Part shown: positions 1-8,080 of the stretch, one piece after another | How the letters are laid out: every line of letters starts with the position of its first letter | Numbering within the stretch: position 1 is the stretch's first letter | NCBI RefSeq assembly: GCF_035117555.1 | Contig: NZ_JAYKPK010000012.1 | Span: 57,069-121,068 of the forward strand | Direction of reading: 5' to 3' | Length of the DNA stretch: 64,000 nt | Source: Yoonia sp035117555 | GTDB lineage: Bacteria > Pseudomonadota > Alphaproteobacteria > Rhodobacterales > Rhodobacteraceae | The notes under the pieces: model-generated | Databases searched by the model: none | Told to the model about the DNA's origin: nothing | The model's input: only the letters and a program-made list of their open reading frames with translations | Translations under genes and position numbers: made by a program

Positions 1-743
1 TCGATCAGCGTCGCCTCGTCCAGCGGCACGATGGTGCGGGGGTCGATGACCTCTGCGCTGATGCCTTCCTTCGCCAGAATGTCGGCGGCTTTTTCGGCGA
101 CCTGCACCATCGATGAGGTGGCGATAAAGGTGATGTCGGTGCCGGTCCGTTTGATATTCGCCACGCCGAAGGGGATCAGATATTCTTCTTCCGGCACCGG
201 GGCCTTGTCCTGATACATCAGCTTGTCTTCGAAGATCACCACCGGGTTGTTGTCGCGGATCGCGGTTTTCATCAGGCCCTTGGCCTCGTAGGCCGATGAC
301 GGCATCGCGACCTTCAACCCCGGAATATGCGCGACCAAAGCCTGCAAGGATTGGCTGTGTTGTGCGGCAGATCGGCGGGTAGCGCCCATATTGGTGCGCA
401 GGACCATCGGGACGGAGAGTTTGCCGCCCGACATATAATGCTGTTTGGCTGCCTGATTGCACAGCTGGTCCATGACCAGATAGATGAAATCGCCGAACAT
501 CAGATCGACAATCGGGCGCGCGCCGGTCATCGCGGCACCGACGGCGAGGCCGACAAAGCCGGGTTCGGAAATCGGGGTGTCGATGACGCGGGCGGTGCCG
601 AATTCCTCGACCAGACCGGACAGGACCTTGAATGGGGTCCCGGCCTCGGCCACGTCTTCGCCCATGATGAAGACGGTGGGGTCACGGCGCATTTCTTCGG
701 CGATGGCTTCGTTGACGGCTTGGGATAGGGTGATCTCTCTCAT
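1..743 (-). CDS. 2-oxoacid/acetoin dehydrogenase E1 component, beta subunit (C-terminus off the left edge)
   Basis: Beta subunit of a thiamine-diphosphate-dependent E1 that pairs with the alpha subunit encoded just upstream to decarboxylate a 2-oxo acid or cleave acetoin. About 247 N-terminal residues lie in the window, starting MREITLSQAVNEAIAEEM and continuing through the family segments EPGFVGLAVGAAMTG, LMFGDFIYLVMDQL and PGLKVAMPS; the complete family is about 330 residues. The ATG at 743 follows a GAGGAG ribosome site 8-9 bases upstream and lies 14 bases after the alpha-subunit stop, so the two are co-translated. E2 and E3 genes, if present, would lie beyond position 1. Acetoin, pyruvate and branched-chain E1 cannot be told apart from this fragment. 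Confidence 0.9.
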   Translation of the reverse strand, partial: MREITLSQAVNEAIAEEMRRDPTVFIMGEDVAEAGTPFKVLSGLVEEFGTARVIDTPISEPGFVGLAVGAAMTGARPIVDLMFGDFIYLVMDQLCNQAAKQHYMSGGKLSVPMVLRTNMGATRRSAAQHSQSLQALVAHIPGLKVAMPSSAYEAKGLMKTAIRDNNPVVIFEDKLMYQDKAPVPEEEYLIPFGVANIKRTGTDITFIATSSMVQVAEKAADILAKEGISAEVIDPRTIVPLDEATLI

Positions 744-757
744 GATTGGCTCTCTCC

Positions 758-1735
758 TCAATCCGCGTAAACATGCATGTCCACTTCGGACACATCGGGG
801 TATTTGGCAGCCTCGGCATAGGCGACGGCCTGGGTCGCATCTGCCTCGATCTCGGCGTTCATCGCCTCGATCTCATCCTCCGTGGCGATGCCCTGATCGA
901 CCAGCCAGCCCCGGAACCGCACGATAGGATCGCGGTTTTCCTTCCAGTCCTTTTCTTCATCTTTGGACCGGTAATATTCGCGGTTGATGTCGCCGACATG
1001 GTGGCCGTGATAGCGATAGGTTTCGAGTTCGATAAAGAACGGCCCTTCGCCCTTGCGACAACGCGCGACCAGCGTCTGGGTCAATTCATTGACGGCCAAA
1101 ACGTCCTGCCCGTCGACCTTGAACGCTTCGATCCCGAAAGCCTCGGCGCGGGCGGTGATGGACCCGGCGGCGATTTCCTCGGTCTTGGTATATTCGGAAT
1201 AGCCGTTGTTTTCGCAGGCATAGATCACCGGCAGGTCCCAGAGCGCGGCCATGTTCATGACCTCGTAGAGCAGGCCCTGTGCGGTGGCCCCGTCACCAAA
1301 GAAACAGACGGTGACATCGTTCTGGCCCAGCAGTTTCGCGCGCAGGGCCGATCCGGTGGCGATCCCCATGGAGCCGCCGACGATGGCATTGGCACCCAGA
1401 TTGCCGTGGCTTTGGTCGGCAATATGCATCGACCCGCCCTTGCCGCGGCAATAGCCTTCTTCCTTGCCCAGAAGTTCGCAGAACATTTCCTTGAAATTGG
1501 CCCCCTTGGCGACGCAATGGCCGTGGCCACGGTGGGTGGATGTGATGCGGTCGTTGTCGGTCAGCGCCTCGCAGATGCCCACCGCCACGGCCTCTTCGCC
1601 GGAATACATATGCGTCAGGCCGGGCATTTGGGCCGACAGGTAAAGCTGGTTGGCGTTATCCTCAAACGTGCGGATGCGGACCATCTGGCGATACATGCGC
1701 AGGTAATCTTCGGTGTTGGTTTTGGTCTTGGCCAT
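758..1735 (-). CDS. 2-oxoacid/acetoin dehydrogenase E1 component, alpha subunit
   Basis: A 325-residue E1 alpha subunit. The thiamine-diphosphate motif is clear: GDGATAQGLLYEVMNMAAL followed about 30 residues after the GDG by the ENNGYSEY asparagine; the substrate-side THRGHGH and the GKGGSMH segment are also present. Length matches the AcoA/PdhA family. The open frame extends far upstream, but the ATG at 1735 (MAKTKT) is chosen because AGGA lies 7 bases before it; the in-frame ATG at 1741 would be too close to that site. It sits 40 bp after the M24-family gene and just before the beta subunit, in a leftward operon beginning near 5786. The reaction is sure at family level; the natural substrate is not known. 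Confidence 0.9.
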   Translation of the reverse strand: MAKTKTNTEDYLRMYRQMVRIRTFEDNANQLYLSAQMPGLTHMYSGEEAVAVGICEALTDNDRITSTHRGHGHCVAKGANFKEMFCELLGKEEGYCRGKGGSMHIADQSHGNLGANAIVGGSMGIATGSALRAKLLGQNDVTVCFFGDGATAQGLLYEVMNMAALWDLPVIYACENNGYSEYTKTEEIAAGSITARAEAFGIEAFKVDGQDVLAVNELTQTLVARCRKGEGPFFIELETYRYHGHHVGDINREYYRSKDEEKDWKENRDPIVRFRGWLVDQGIATEDEIEAMNAEIEADATQAVAYAEAAKYPDVSEVDMHVYAD

Positions 1736-1775
1736 GGGCATGTCCTTTCGGGGGTGGCGGGGTGAACCCCGTGCC

Positions 1776-3074
1776 TTAATAACGGTTGGCGATGGGCAAT
1801 TCTTCGGCCGGAAACAGGCTGATGACCTCGCATCCGGTTTCGGTGACGACCACCTCTTCCTCGATCCTGGCAGCGGAATAGCCGTCGGAGGCGGGGCAAT
1901 AGGTTTCCAGCGCAAAGACCATGCCGGTCTTGATCTCCATCGGGTGATCGAGGCTGATCGCGCGGCTGATGATCGGGCGTTCATGCAGCGCCAGCCCCAG
2001 ACCATGGCCGAATTGCAGACCGAAGGCCTGATCTTCATTCGCAAAGCCAAGGCTTTCGGCGGTGGGCCAGACCTCGGCCACTTTGTCGGTGGTCACCCCC
2101 GGTTTGATCATCGCGATCGAGGCGTCGATCCATTCGCGCGCTTTGACATAGGCGTCGTTTTGCGACGGTGTCGCGCGGCCCACGTTGAAGGTGCGGTAAT
2201 AGCAGGTGCGATAGCCCTGATAGCTTTGCAGGATATCGAAAAACGCCTGATCGCCGGGGCGGATCAGCCTGTCGGTGAAATTATGCGGATGCGGGTTGCA
2301 GCGTTCGCCGGAAATCGCGTTGATCGCTTCGACGTCATCCGATCCCATTTCGTAAAGCATCTTGTTGGACAGAGCGACGATATCGTTTTCACGCACACCC
2401 GGTTTCAACTCTTCATAGATCATGTGGTAGACGCCATCGACCATGGCGGCGGCCTGGGTCAGAAGCTGGATTTCATCCCAGTTCTTGATCTCGCGCGCCG
2501 CCAGCATGATCTGCTGGCCGTCGACCACGTTGATGCCGGCTTCTTTCAGCGCGTGGAACATGGCGGTTTCGGCGTAATCCACGCCAACCGGCATCCCGGC
2601 CATCCCGGCATCCTTGATCATCTGTGCGATCATTTTTGCGTATTTCTGCATCAGGCCGAAATCGGGCGGGATCGTGCCCCGCATGCCGACAACACCGGCA
2701 AGGCAATGGTCGGGTTCGAGCCAGTCGGAATGGCGTTTGTGATGCACGGCGGCAGAGCCGAAATCCCAGACATAGGGCGAATCGTCGCCGGTCAGCAGGC
2801 AGAAACGACACATCTTGTCGCGTTCCCATTCACCGATCTTGGTGGCGGTCACATAGCGGATATTGTTGATGTCGAACAACAAGAGCGAGCCTGCCTGCGA
2901 GTTCTGAAGCGACTGGCGGGTGCGGGCCAGACGGTAGCGCCGCAGGCGGTCATGGTCGATCCGGCGTTCGAAATCGACCGACATATGACCCCAGGCGGGA
3001 ATACGTTCGCGCCATTCCCAATTCGGTTCAAGATCTTTTGGCGTCAGCAGGTTGGGCATCAATGCGCGGGACAT
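1776..3074 (-). CDS. M24 (creatinase/aminopeptidase P fold) protein with an altered metal site
   Basis: A 432-residue cytosolic protein with an N-terminal creatinase-type domain (about residues 40-190) and a C-terminal pita-bread domain (about 200-432). Usual M24 metal positions can be followed: Asp280 (AFFDILQ), His357 (FGHGLGL), Glu390 (FALETYCP) and Glu405 (ARIEEE). The second aspartate, expected 11 residues after the first in the GYxxDxTR motif, is Cys291 (GYRTCYYRTF). That argues against an ordinary dimetal peptidase. Length and the 15-residue spacing of the two glutamates resemble DddP-type lyases and creatinases, but substrate is unknown. ATG at 3074 has AAGGAG in front. The neighbours (E1 alpha/beta, SDR) suggest a C-N or C-S/C-O bond cleaving step in a catabolic route; this is inference. 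Confidence 0.8.
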   Translation of the reverse strand: MSRALMPNLLTPKDLEPNWEWRERIPAWGHMSVDFERRIDHDRLRRYRLARTRQSLQNSQAGSLLLFDINNIRYVTATKIGEWERDKMCRFCLLTGDDSPYVWDFGSAAVHHKRHSDWLEPDHCLAGVVGMRGTIPPDFGLMQKYAKMIAQMIKDAGMAGMPVGVDYAETAMFHALKEAGINVVDGQQIMLAAREIKNWDEIQLLTQAAAMVDGVYHMIYEELKPGVRENDIVALSNKMLYEMGSDDVEAINAISGERCNPHPHNFTDRLIRPGDQAFFDILQSYQGYRTCYYRTFNVGRATPSQNDAYVKAREWIDASIAMIKPGVTTDKVAEVWPTAESLGFANEDQAFGLQFGHGLGLALHERPIISRAISLDHPMEIKTGMVFALETYCPASDGYSAARIEEEVVVTETGCEVISLFPAEELPIANRY

Positions 3075-3138
3075 GGCTTACTCCTTTTCGGTGCGGGCTG
3101 CGCACCAAATCATGTGAAAATATCGTAGGAAAATCAGG

Positions 3139-3948
3139 CTATTGGATGCACCAACCGCCATCGACATGGATCATCTGGCCTGTCATGTAATCGCTGTCGT
3201 CACTGACCAGGAAAGACGCGGTGCCGGTGATATCCTTGGGGTAGGAGACGCGTTTGATCTGCAGCGCATCGCGGACGATATCGTCATAGGCCTGACCTTC
3301 CTTTTCCTTGAAGCCGATCTCGACCAGATCTTTGTCAAGCTGTTCCCAAAGCGGGGTGACCACCACGCCCGGCGCATAGCCGTTGACGGTGATGTTGTGT
3401 TCGGACAGGCCAATCGCGCCGCAATGGGTCAGCGCAAGGCAGCCGTATTTCGAGGTGCAATAGACCGTCACATCGACCAGCGGCTTTCGCGAGGCGATGG
3501 AGCCGACGTTGATCAGCTTATAAGGATGATCCGGCATCGGGCCTTGCGCGATCATCTGGCGGGCGGTTTCCTGCATGCCCAGCCACATCGCCTTGGTATT
3601 GACGTTCATGATCAGGTCCCAGTTGTCTTCATCGATATCCATGAAGAAACGGGGTTTGTTCAGACCGGCGTTGAACACGCCGACATTGATCGATCCGAAG
3701 GCTTCCACGGTCGCAGCGACTGCTGCGGCATTGTCTTCGCGCTTGGTGACATCCATCCGCACAGCAATCGCCTTGCCATTGCCTGCAGCGTTGATTTTGG
3801 CGGCGACCTCTTGTGCCGCCTCTAGATCCAAATCGCCAAGGCAGACATTCGCGCCTTGCGCGGCGAAGCTTTCGGCATTGGCAGCCCCCATGCCGCGTGC
3901 GGCACCGGTGATCAGGATATTCTTGCCGTTCAGGCGATTGGTGTCCAT
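3139..3948 (-). CDS. SDR family NAD(P)-dependent oxidoreductase
   Basis: A 269-residue classical short-chain dehydrogenase. Visible motifs are the cofactor glycine motif TGAARGMG near residue 15, NAG near 95, the catalytic serine in VGSIAS near 150, the Tyr-x-x-x-Lys pair in YCTSKYG near 165, and the C-terminal MIHVDGGWCIQ typical of the family. Start ATG 3948 follows GGGAGGA. It is 12 bp downstream of the regulator gene and 64 bp upstream of the M24 gene, in the same leftward operon as the E1 subunits. It probably oxidises a hydroxyl of the imported compound or an intermediate; sugar alcohol, sugar or hydroxy acid cannot be decided from sequence. Confidence 0.88.
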   Translation of the reverse strand: MDTNRLNGKNILITGAARGMGAANAESFAAQGANVCLGDLDLEAAQEVAAKINAAGNGKAIAVRMDVTKREDNAAAVAATVEAFGSINVGVFNAGLNKPRFFMDIDEDNWDLIMNVNTKAMWLGMQETARQMIAQGPMPDHPYKLINVGSIASRKPLVDVTVYCTSKYGCLALTHCGAIGLSEHNITVNGYAPGVVVTPLWEQLDKDLVEIGFKEKEGQAYDDIVRDALQIKRVSYPKDITGTASFLVSDDSDYMTGQMIHVDGGWCIQ

Positions 3949-3959
3949 GGTTTCCTCCC

Positions 3960-5786
3960 TTAGGTGTTCTCATGTCGTAAGATGACTTCGGCCCGGGCCT
4001 GTACCCGGTTGAGTGCGTCACGCGGGCTGATGATCCCGCGCAGCATGTCGTGAAGCTCGTGGCCGCAGATATTGATGATCTTGGAAATCTGCGGGATCGG
4101 TGGGCGCGGCCAGAATTGCAGCTCGTCACGCCATGACATTTCGTCCAGCAGGCCAAAGATGGGCGAAAGCCGCCGCACTTCAGGGTCCGCGCCGACGGAA
4201 TAGCGCGGCTCGGTGCGGCTTCCGTTCTGGGCATAAAGCTTTTGCGCGCCAGGTGATGTGAATGTCACCAGTGCCTCGATCGTATCGTCCAGCCTTTCTT
4301 CGGGCAGGTTGGTCGGGATGCAGAGAACATAGCCACCGACAGGCGCAATCGGCGCACCTTGTGGGCCGTGCGGATGCGGCACATAGCCGGTATTGCCATG
4401 CGCCGGGCTGTTGGGGTCCAGTTCGAAATACGGCGCCAGCAGCGTATAGCCATAGGCCATTGCAACCTGACCCGCACCATAAGGGCGCACCCGTTCATAC
4501 CAGGACATCGAAAGAATATCAGGCGGCGAATAGGCCAGCAATTGCATCAGGTAATCCGCCGCTTCCAGCGCGCGGTCGGTGTTCAATGTGGGCGTAAAGC
4601 CGCCCTGCGCCAGCTTGTCGGTGTCAAAGCCGCCTGCGATGCGCGGAATGTCGATGATCGGCTGACCAAAGGCGGCGCAGGTCATCATGAAAGTATGGCC
4701 AAGTGCGGTGCCGCGCGCCGCATTCCACGCCACACCGTAGCGCCCGCGCTGCGGGTTGTGGAAATGGCGGGCCGCCTCGATCACAGTGGTGGTCGTGGTC
4801 GGCGGGACCAGATTGTCGTTGGCGAACCAATCCTTGCGGTAGAACAAAAGTTCCGGCGTGGTCTGGCTCGGTACGCCATATGGCCGCCCGCCCCAATGCG
4901 CGGCGCGCCAGCCGGCTGTGTGGAAATCTGCCGGATCCAGTCGGGCGACATCCATCACCGCATCCAAAGGTCGGATGGCTCCTTTTTCAACGAATTCACC
5001 AACCCAAGGCAGATCGATGGCGATCAGATCATAGCGGCTTTTGGGGCGCTCGGCGTTGCGCAAAGCCTCTTCACGCAGCCGGTCGATCGAGAAGGCGCGC
5101 TGATGGATATTCGTGCCGACGATCTGTTCGAACTGCCGCTTCAACCCTTCCATCACCATGAAGGTCGGATCGCCATGCACCAGAATCCGAAGACCACCGG
5201 CCAGCTTTAACGGCTGCGACAGCGCGCTTAGCGGCGGGATCGCGGCGCGCCCGGGCTGATAGGACCCGCCAAAGTAATAATCGGTCGTTTCGGGCGATGG
5301 TGCTGCCACTTCAAAAGACGTGCGCACCAGCCGGTCGATCCGGTCAGCCAGTTGGCTGAACCCTTCGAGCAGATCAGTGCTCGGGTGCAGCGAATAGGTC
5401 TTGCCGGTTTTGGTCCGCGCACGGCGCTCGATCAGCCCGGCCTCGTGAATTTCCGCGAGTTTGCGGGTCGCTGTCGCATAGGGAACGCCTGAGGCAGACA
5501 CCATCGAAGACGGCGACACGATACGCCCCTCTGCATGGCTTTGCAGCAAATGCAGCACCATGTTAAGATGTGGATTGGGGGTGTTGGGTTCCAGCGCGTT
5601 GTCAATTTCCATGGTCAGGCTGTTCAGAAACTGCACGACCCGGTCCAGGTCAGGTGCCGCCATCATTGCAGACAGTTTCGCAAGGCCCTTTGGCCCTGCC
5701 TGTCCGGAATGAATATTTTGAGCGACAGCTTGTTGCATTGAACCTGATTTTTTGGGGGCGGCGATGTGCCGACGGTGCAGTTTCAT
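3960..5786 (-). CDS. Winged-helix regulator fused to a complete family-1 solute-binding domain
   Basis: A 608-residue protein without a signal peptide, so presumably cytosolic. Residues about 55-150 form a winged helix of MarR/IclR type, with recognition-helix-like PYATATRKLAEIHEAGLIERR and a following wing KTGKTYSL. Residues about 200-600 match an ABC sugar-binding protein of family 1 from end to end: YDLIAIDLPWVGEFVEKG, the LLFYRKDWF hinge motif, PVGGYVLCIP, and the C-terminal ISPRDALNRVQARAE helix typical of these proteins. ATG 5786 (MKLHRRH) is preferred over the in-frame start at 5825 because AGGGA lies 5-6 bases upstream. It heads the leftward catabolic operon and is divergent from a ribose-type ABC importer, so it likely senses a sugar-like ligand and controls both. 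Domain calls are firm; the regulatory role is inferred. Confidence 0.8.
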   Translation of the reverse strand: MKLHRRHIAAPKKSGSMQQAVAQNIHSGQAGPKGLAKLSAMMAAPDLDRVVQFLNSLTMEIDNALEPNTPNPHLNMVLHLLQSHAEGRIVSPSSMVSASGVPYATATRKLAEIHEAGLIERRARTKTGKTYSLHPSTDLLEGFSQLADRIDRLVRTSFEVAAPSPETTDYYFGGSYQPGRAAIPPLSALSQPLKLAGGLRILVHGDPTFMVMEGLKRQFEQIVGTNIHQRAFSIDRLREEALRNAERPKSRYDLIAIDLPWVGEFVEKGAIRPLDAVMDVARLDPADFHTAGWRAAHWGGRPYGVPSQTTPELLFYRKDWFANDNLVPPTTTTTVIEAARHFHNPQRGRYGVAWNAARGTALGHTFMMTCAAFGQPIIDIPRIAGGFDTDKLAQGGFTPTLNTDRALEAADYLMQLLAYSPPDILSMSWYERVRPYGAGQVAMAYGYTLLAPYFELDPNSPAHGNTGYVPHPHGPQGAPIAPVGGYVLCIPTNLPEERLDDTIEALVTFTSPGAQKLYAQNGSRTEPRYSVGADPEVRRLSPIFGLLDEMSWRDELQFWPRPPIPQISKIINICGHELHDMLRGIISPRDALNRVQARAEVILRHENT

Positions 5787-5831
5787 GATCTTCCCTTGCA
5801 AATTAGCCAAAATGGTAGCTGGCAAATATTG

Positions 5832-5849
5832 TCATAAAATTCATTATGA
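5832..5849. promoter_or_regulatory. Inverted repeat in the divergent promoter region
   Basis: TCATAA-N6-TTATGA is a perfect 6-bp dyad in an AT-rich stretch (5787-5996) between the regulator gene and the ABC importer. A second short dyad, CGTCA-TTTT-TGACG, lies at 5883-5896. Either could be the operator of the adjacent fusion regulator. Assignment rests on position and symmetry only. Confidence 0.4.
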
Positions 5850-5996
5850 ACAAAATTATATCCATATCGGACAATTATACGGCGTCATTTTTGACGGGAA
5901 TCGCGCCAGTTAACGGGGTCGATTGCATCGGGCGCAAGTCCATGGCTGGGAGGCTGCCTGCAATCGCTCCAGATTAATCCACGGGAGGAAATTATA

Positions 5997-6947
5997 ATGA
6001 AAATAACAATGACAGCGGCACTTGCCTGCACCACCGCCATGTTCGGTGTTGCGGCATCGGCGCAAACAATGACCATCGGCATCACGCAGAACAACGTCGG
6101 CGTGGACAGCTATCAGACCACCTATGAACGCGCCTTTATCGCAGCGGCAGAGGCCAACCCCGATGTGAATGCGGTTGTGCTGGACGCCGGGGGCGACGTC
6201 GCCCGCCAGCTCGCGCAGATGGAGGATCTGATCCAGCAGGAAGTCGATGCCATCATCATCTGGCCCACCAATGGCGAGGCAGTGATCCCTGCGGTGCGAC
6301 GCGCCCATTCCGCTGGTATTCCGGTCGTCGTGACCAATTCCAACATTGCCGAACAGGGCTTTGACTTCATCACGTCCTTCTCTGGCCCTGATAACGTCAC
6401 GCAAGGGTCCCGGTCTGCCGAGATCATGTGCGAACGGTTTACCGAACTGGGCATTCAGGACGAAGCGCGCGTGGTGCAGATTTCCGGCCAGCCCGGCTAC
6501 ACCACCGCGATTGAACGCCAGCAAGGCTTTGACGAGCGCCTGCCAGAGGTTTGCCCGAACGTGACCCTGGTTGAAACCCAGCCTGGTGACTGGAGCCGTG
6601 AAAAGTCGCAGCAGGTCATGGAAGCCTTCCTGGTCAAATACGACGACATCGACGGCGTCTATTCCGGCGATGATAATATGGGCATCGGTGCGCTGAATGC
6701 TGCCCGTTCCGCCGGACGTGAAGGGATTGTCTTTGTCGGTGCCACCAACTTTGCCGTGGGTTACGACGCAATGGCCGAAGGCGATTACTGGGGCTCGATC
6801 TATCAATCCCCTGTCGATGACGCCGAAGCCGCGTTGCAGACCGCCATCGACATCCTGAACGGCGAAGAGGTGCCGTTCCTGAACTATTTCGACACGCCCA
6901 AGATTACACAAGACAACATGGAAGAATTCACCAAACCGGTGTTCTGA
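5997..6947 (+). CDS. Ribose-type ABC transporter substrate-binding protein
   Basis: A 316-residue periplasmic binding protein of the PBP1/RbsB family. Residues 1-22 are a Sec signal peptide ending ASA before QTMTIG. Family landmarks include the hinge region DAIIIWPTNGEAVIPAVRRA, the SGQPGYTTAIERQQGF segment that in relatives begins the C-lobe, and EGDYWGSIYQSPVDDAE near the end. GGGAGGA lies 9 bases before the ATG. It is first in a rightward importer operon (7094-10602) and separated from it by a hairpin, giving it the usual higher expression. The ligand is a sugar or polyol by family; which one cannot be read from the sequence. Confidence 0.9.
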   Translation: MKITMTAALACTTAMFGVAASAQTMTIGITQNNVGVDSYQTTYERAFIAAAEANPDVNAVVLDAGGDVARQLAQMEDLIQQEVDAIIIWPTNGEAVIPAVRRAHSAGIPVVVTNSNIAEQGFDFITSFSGPDNVTQGSRSAEIMCERFTELGIQDEARVVQISGQPGYTTAIERQQGFDERLPEVCPNVTLVETQPGDWSREKSQQVMEAFLVKYDDIDGVYSGDDNMGIGALNAARSAGREGIVFVGATNFAVGYDAMAEGDYWGSIYQSPVDDAEAALQTAIDILNGEEVPFLNYFDTPKITQDNMEEFTKPVF

Positions 6948-6966
6948 TTTCCTCCCCCGAAAGGCG

Positions 6967-6998
6967 GCGCGGGGCAGGTCCGCCTGCCCTGCGCTTTT
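6967..6998 (+). terminator. Hairpin with T-run after the binding-protein gene
   Basis: A 12-bp stem (GCGCGGGGCAGG pairing with CCTGCCCTGCGC, one G-U wobble), a TCCG loop, then TTTT. It lies 19 bp after the binding-protein stop and about 95 bp before the first permease. It probably acts as a partial terminator or 3' stabiliser that sets the binding protein above the membrane parts. Confidence 0.8.
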
Positions 6999-7093
6999 GA
7001 GGCATGATTTGATATTTTCGGCAGCGGCCAGATCCGCGTCGGTGCCGATACGATCTCCGGACCAACCAGTCCGGCACCACAAGGGAGGGGAAC

Positions 7094-8071
7094 ATGATGT
7101 CCGTATTGACGCGGCAGAAAATGGCGCCATTTCTGGCAAAGCAGGGGATTTTGATCGCCTTTGTGCTGTTCATGGTCGGTTTTGCCATGGTGAACCAGCG
7201 GTTCATCGCAATCGACAACATCTCTGGCGTGATCCGGTCATCGGCTATTTTGGGGGTGATTGCCATCGGCGTCACCTTCGTGGTGATCGGCGGCAATCTG
7301 GACCTGTCGGTCGGATCGATGATGTCATTCTCGACCATCGTCGTCCTTGATCTGCATGACAAGATCGGGCCCGGTCTGGCGATCCCTGCGATGTTTGCGC
7401 TGACGCTGTTGCTGGGTGCTTTCATCGGCTTTCTGGTCGGTTATCTGAAGCTCAATTCGCTGATCGTCACGCTGGGCATGCTGTCGGCCATTCACGGGCT
7501 GACCCTGACATGGTCCGGTGGCAAGAACATGGATATCGCCGATAAATCCGGCACCTGGTTTTCATTCTTCGGACAGGACCGCATTCTGGGTATCCCCGTG
7601 CCGATCCTGATTTTCGCCCTGCTGGCGGCGGTGCTTGCCATGGTGCTGTCGCGCACGTCCTTTGGCCGCAAGGTCTATGCCGTGGGTGGCAACGGGCAGG
7701 CCGCGACCTTTTCCGGCATCCCGCGCGCACGGATTGTATTCATGACTTACCTGGTATCCGCGTTTTGCGTGGCGGTGGCCGGGTTATTGCAGGCCAGTCG
7801 CAGTCTTGGCAGCCAGAACACCGTCGGGCAAGGGCTGGAACTGCAAGTGCTGGCCGCGGTCATTCTGGGCGGTGCGTCGCTTTTGGGCGGCTCCGGCACA
7901 GTGTTCAAGACGGTGATCGGCGTGCTGATCCTCGGCTTTATCCAGAATGGACTGCTCCTGGCCGGTCTCGATTTCTACGTTCAATACATGGTGACATGGG
8001 CGATCATCATTCTGGCCGTCTGGCTGGATATTGCCGCAAAGCGGGGCCATCTTTGGTCCCCCATCGCCTGA
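7094..8071 (+). CDS. Sugar ABC transporter permease (RbsC family), first of two
   Basis: A 325-residue inner-membrane permease with about nine or ten hydrophobic segments. Family signatures visible are VVIGGNLDLSVGSMM near residues 60-75, the LIVTLGMLSAIHG segment near 120 and AAVILGGASLLGGSGTV near 255, all characteristic of the BPD_transp_2/RbsC family. ATG 7094 is preceded by AGGGAGGGG. It is followed after 9 bp by a second permease of the same family, so the importer is likely built on a heterodimeric channel rather than the homodimer of classical RbsC. Confidence 0.9.
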   Translation: MMSVLTRQKMAPFLAKQGILIAFVLFMVGFAMVNQRFIAIDNISGVIRSSAILGVIAIGVTFVVIGGNLDLSVGSMMSFSTIVVLDLHDKIGPGLAIPAMFALTLLLGAFIGFLVGYLKLNSLIVTLGMLSAIHGLTLTWSGGKNMDIADKSGTWFSFFGQDRILGIPVPILIFALLAAVLAMVLSRTSFGRKVYAVGGNGQAATFSGIPRARIVFMTYLVSAFCVAVAGLLQASRSLGSQNTVGQGLELQVLAAVILGGASLLGGSGTVFKTVIGVLILGFIQNGLLLAGLDFYVQYMVTWAIIILAVWLDIAAKRGHLWSPIA

Positions 8072-8080
8072 GGAGTGGCC

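Noticed and set aside
1776..3074. DMSP lyase DddP
   Set aside because: Length and fold agree, but the metal set differs (Cys291) and the sequence lacks the regions I recall from characterised DddP; not enough to name it.
1713..3128. 471-codon plus-strand frame opposite the M24 gene
   Set aside because: Complement of a gene with clear M24 motifs and ribosome site; no domain in the antisense reading.
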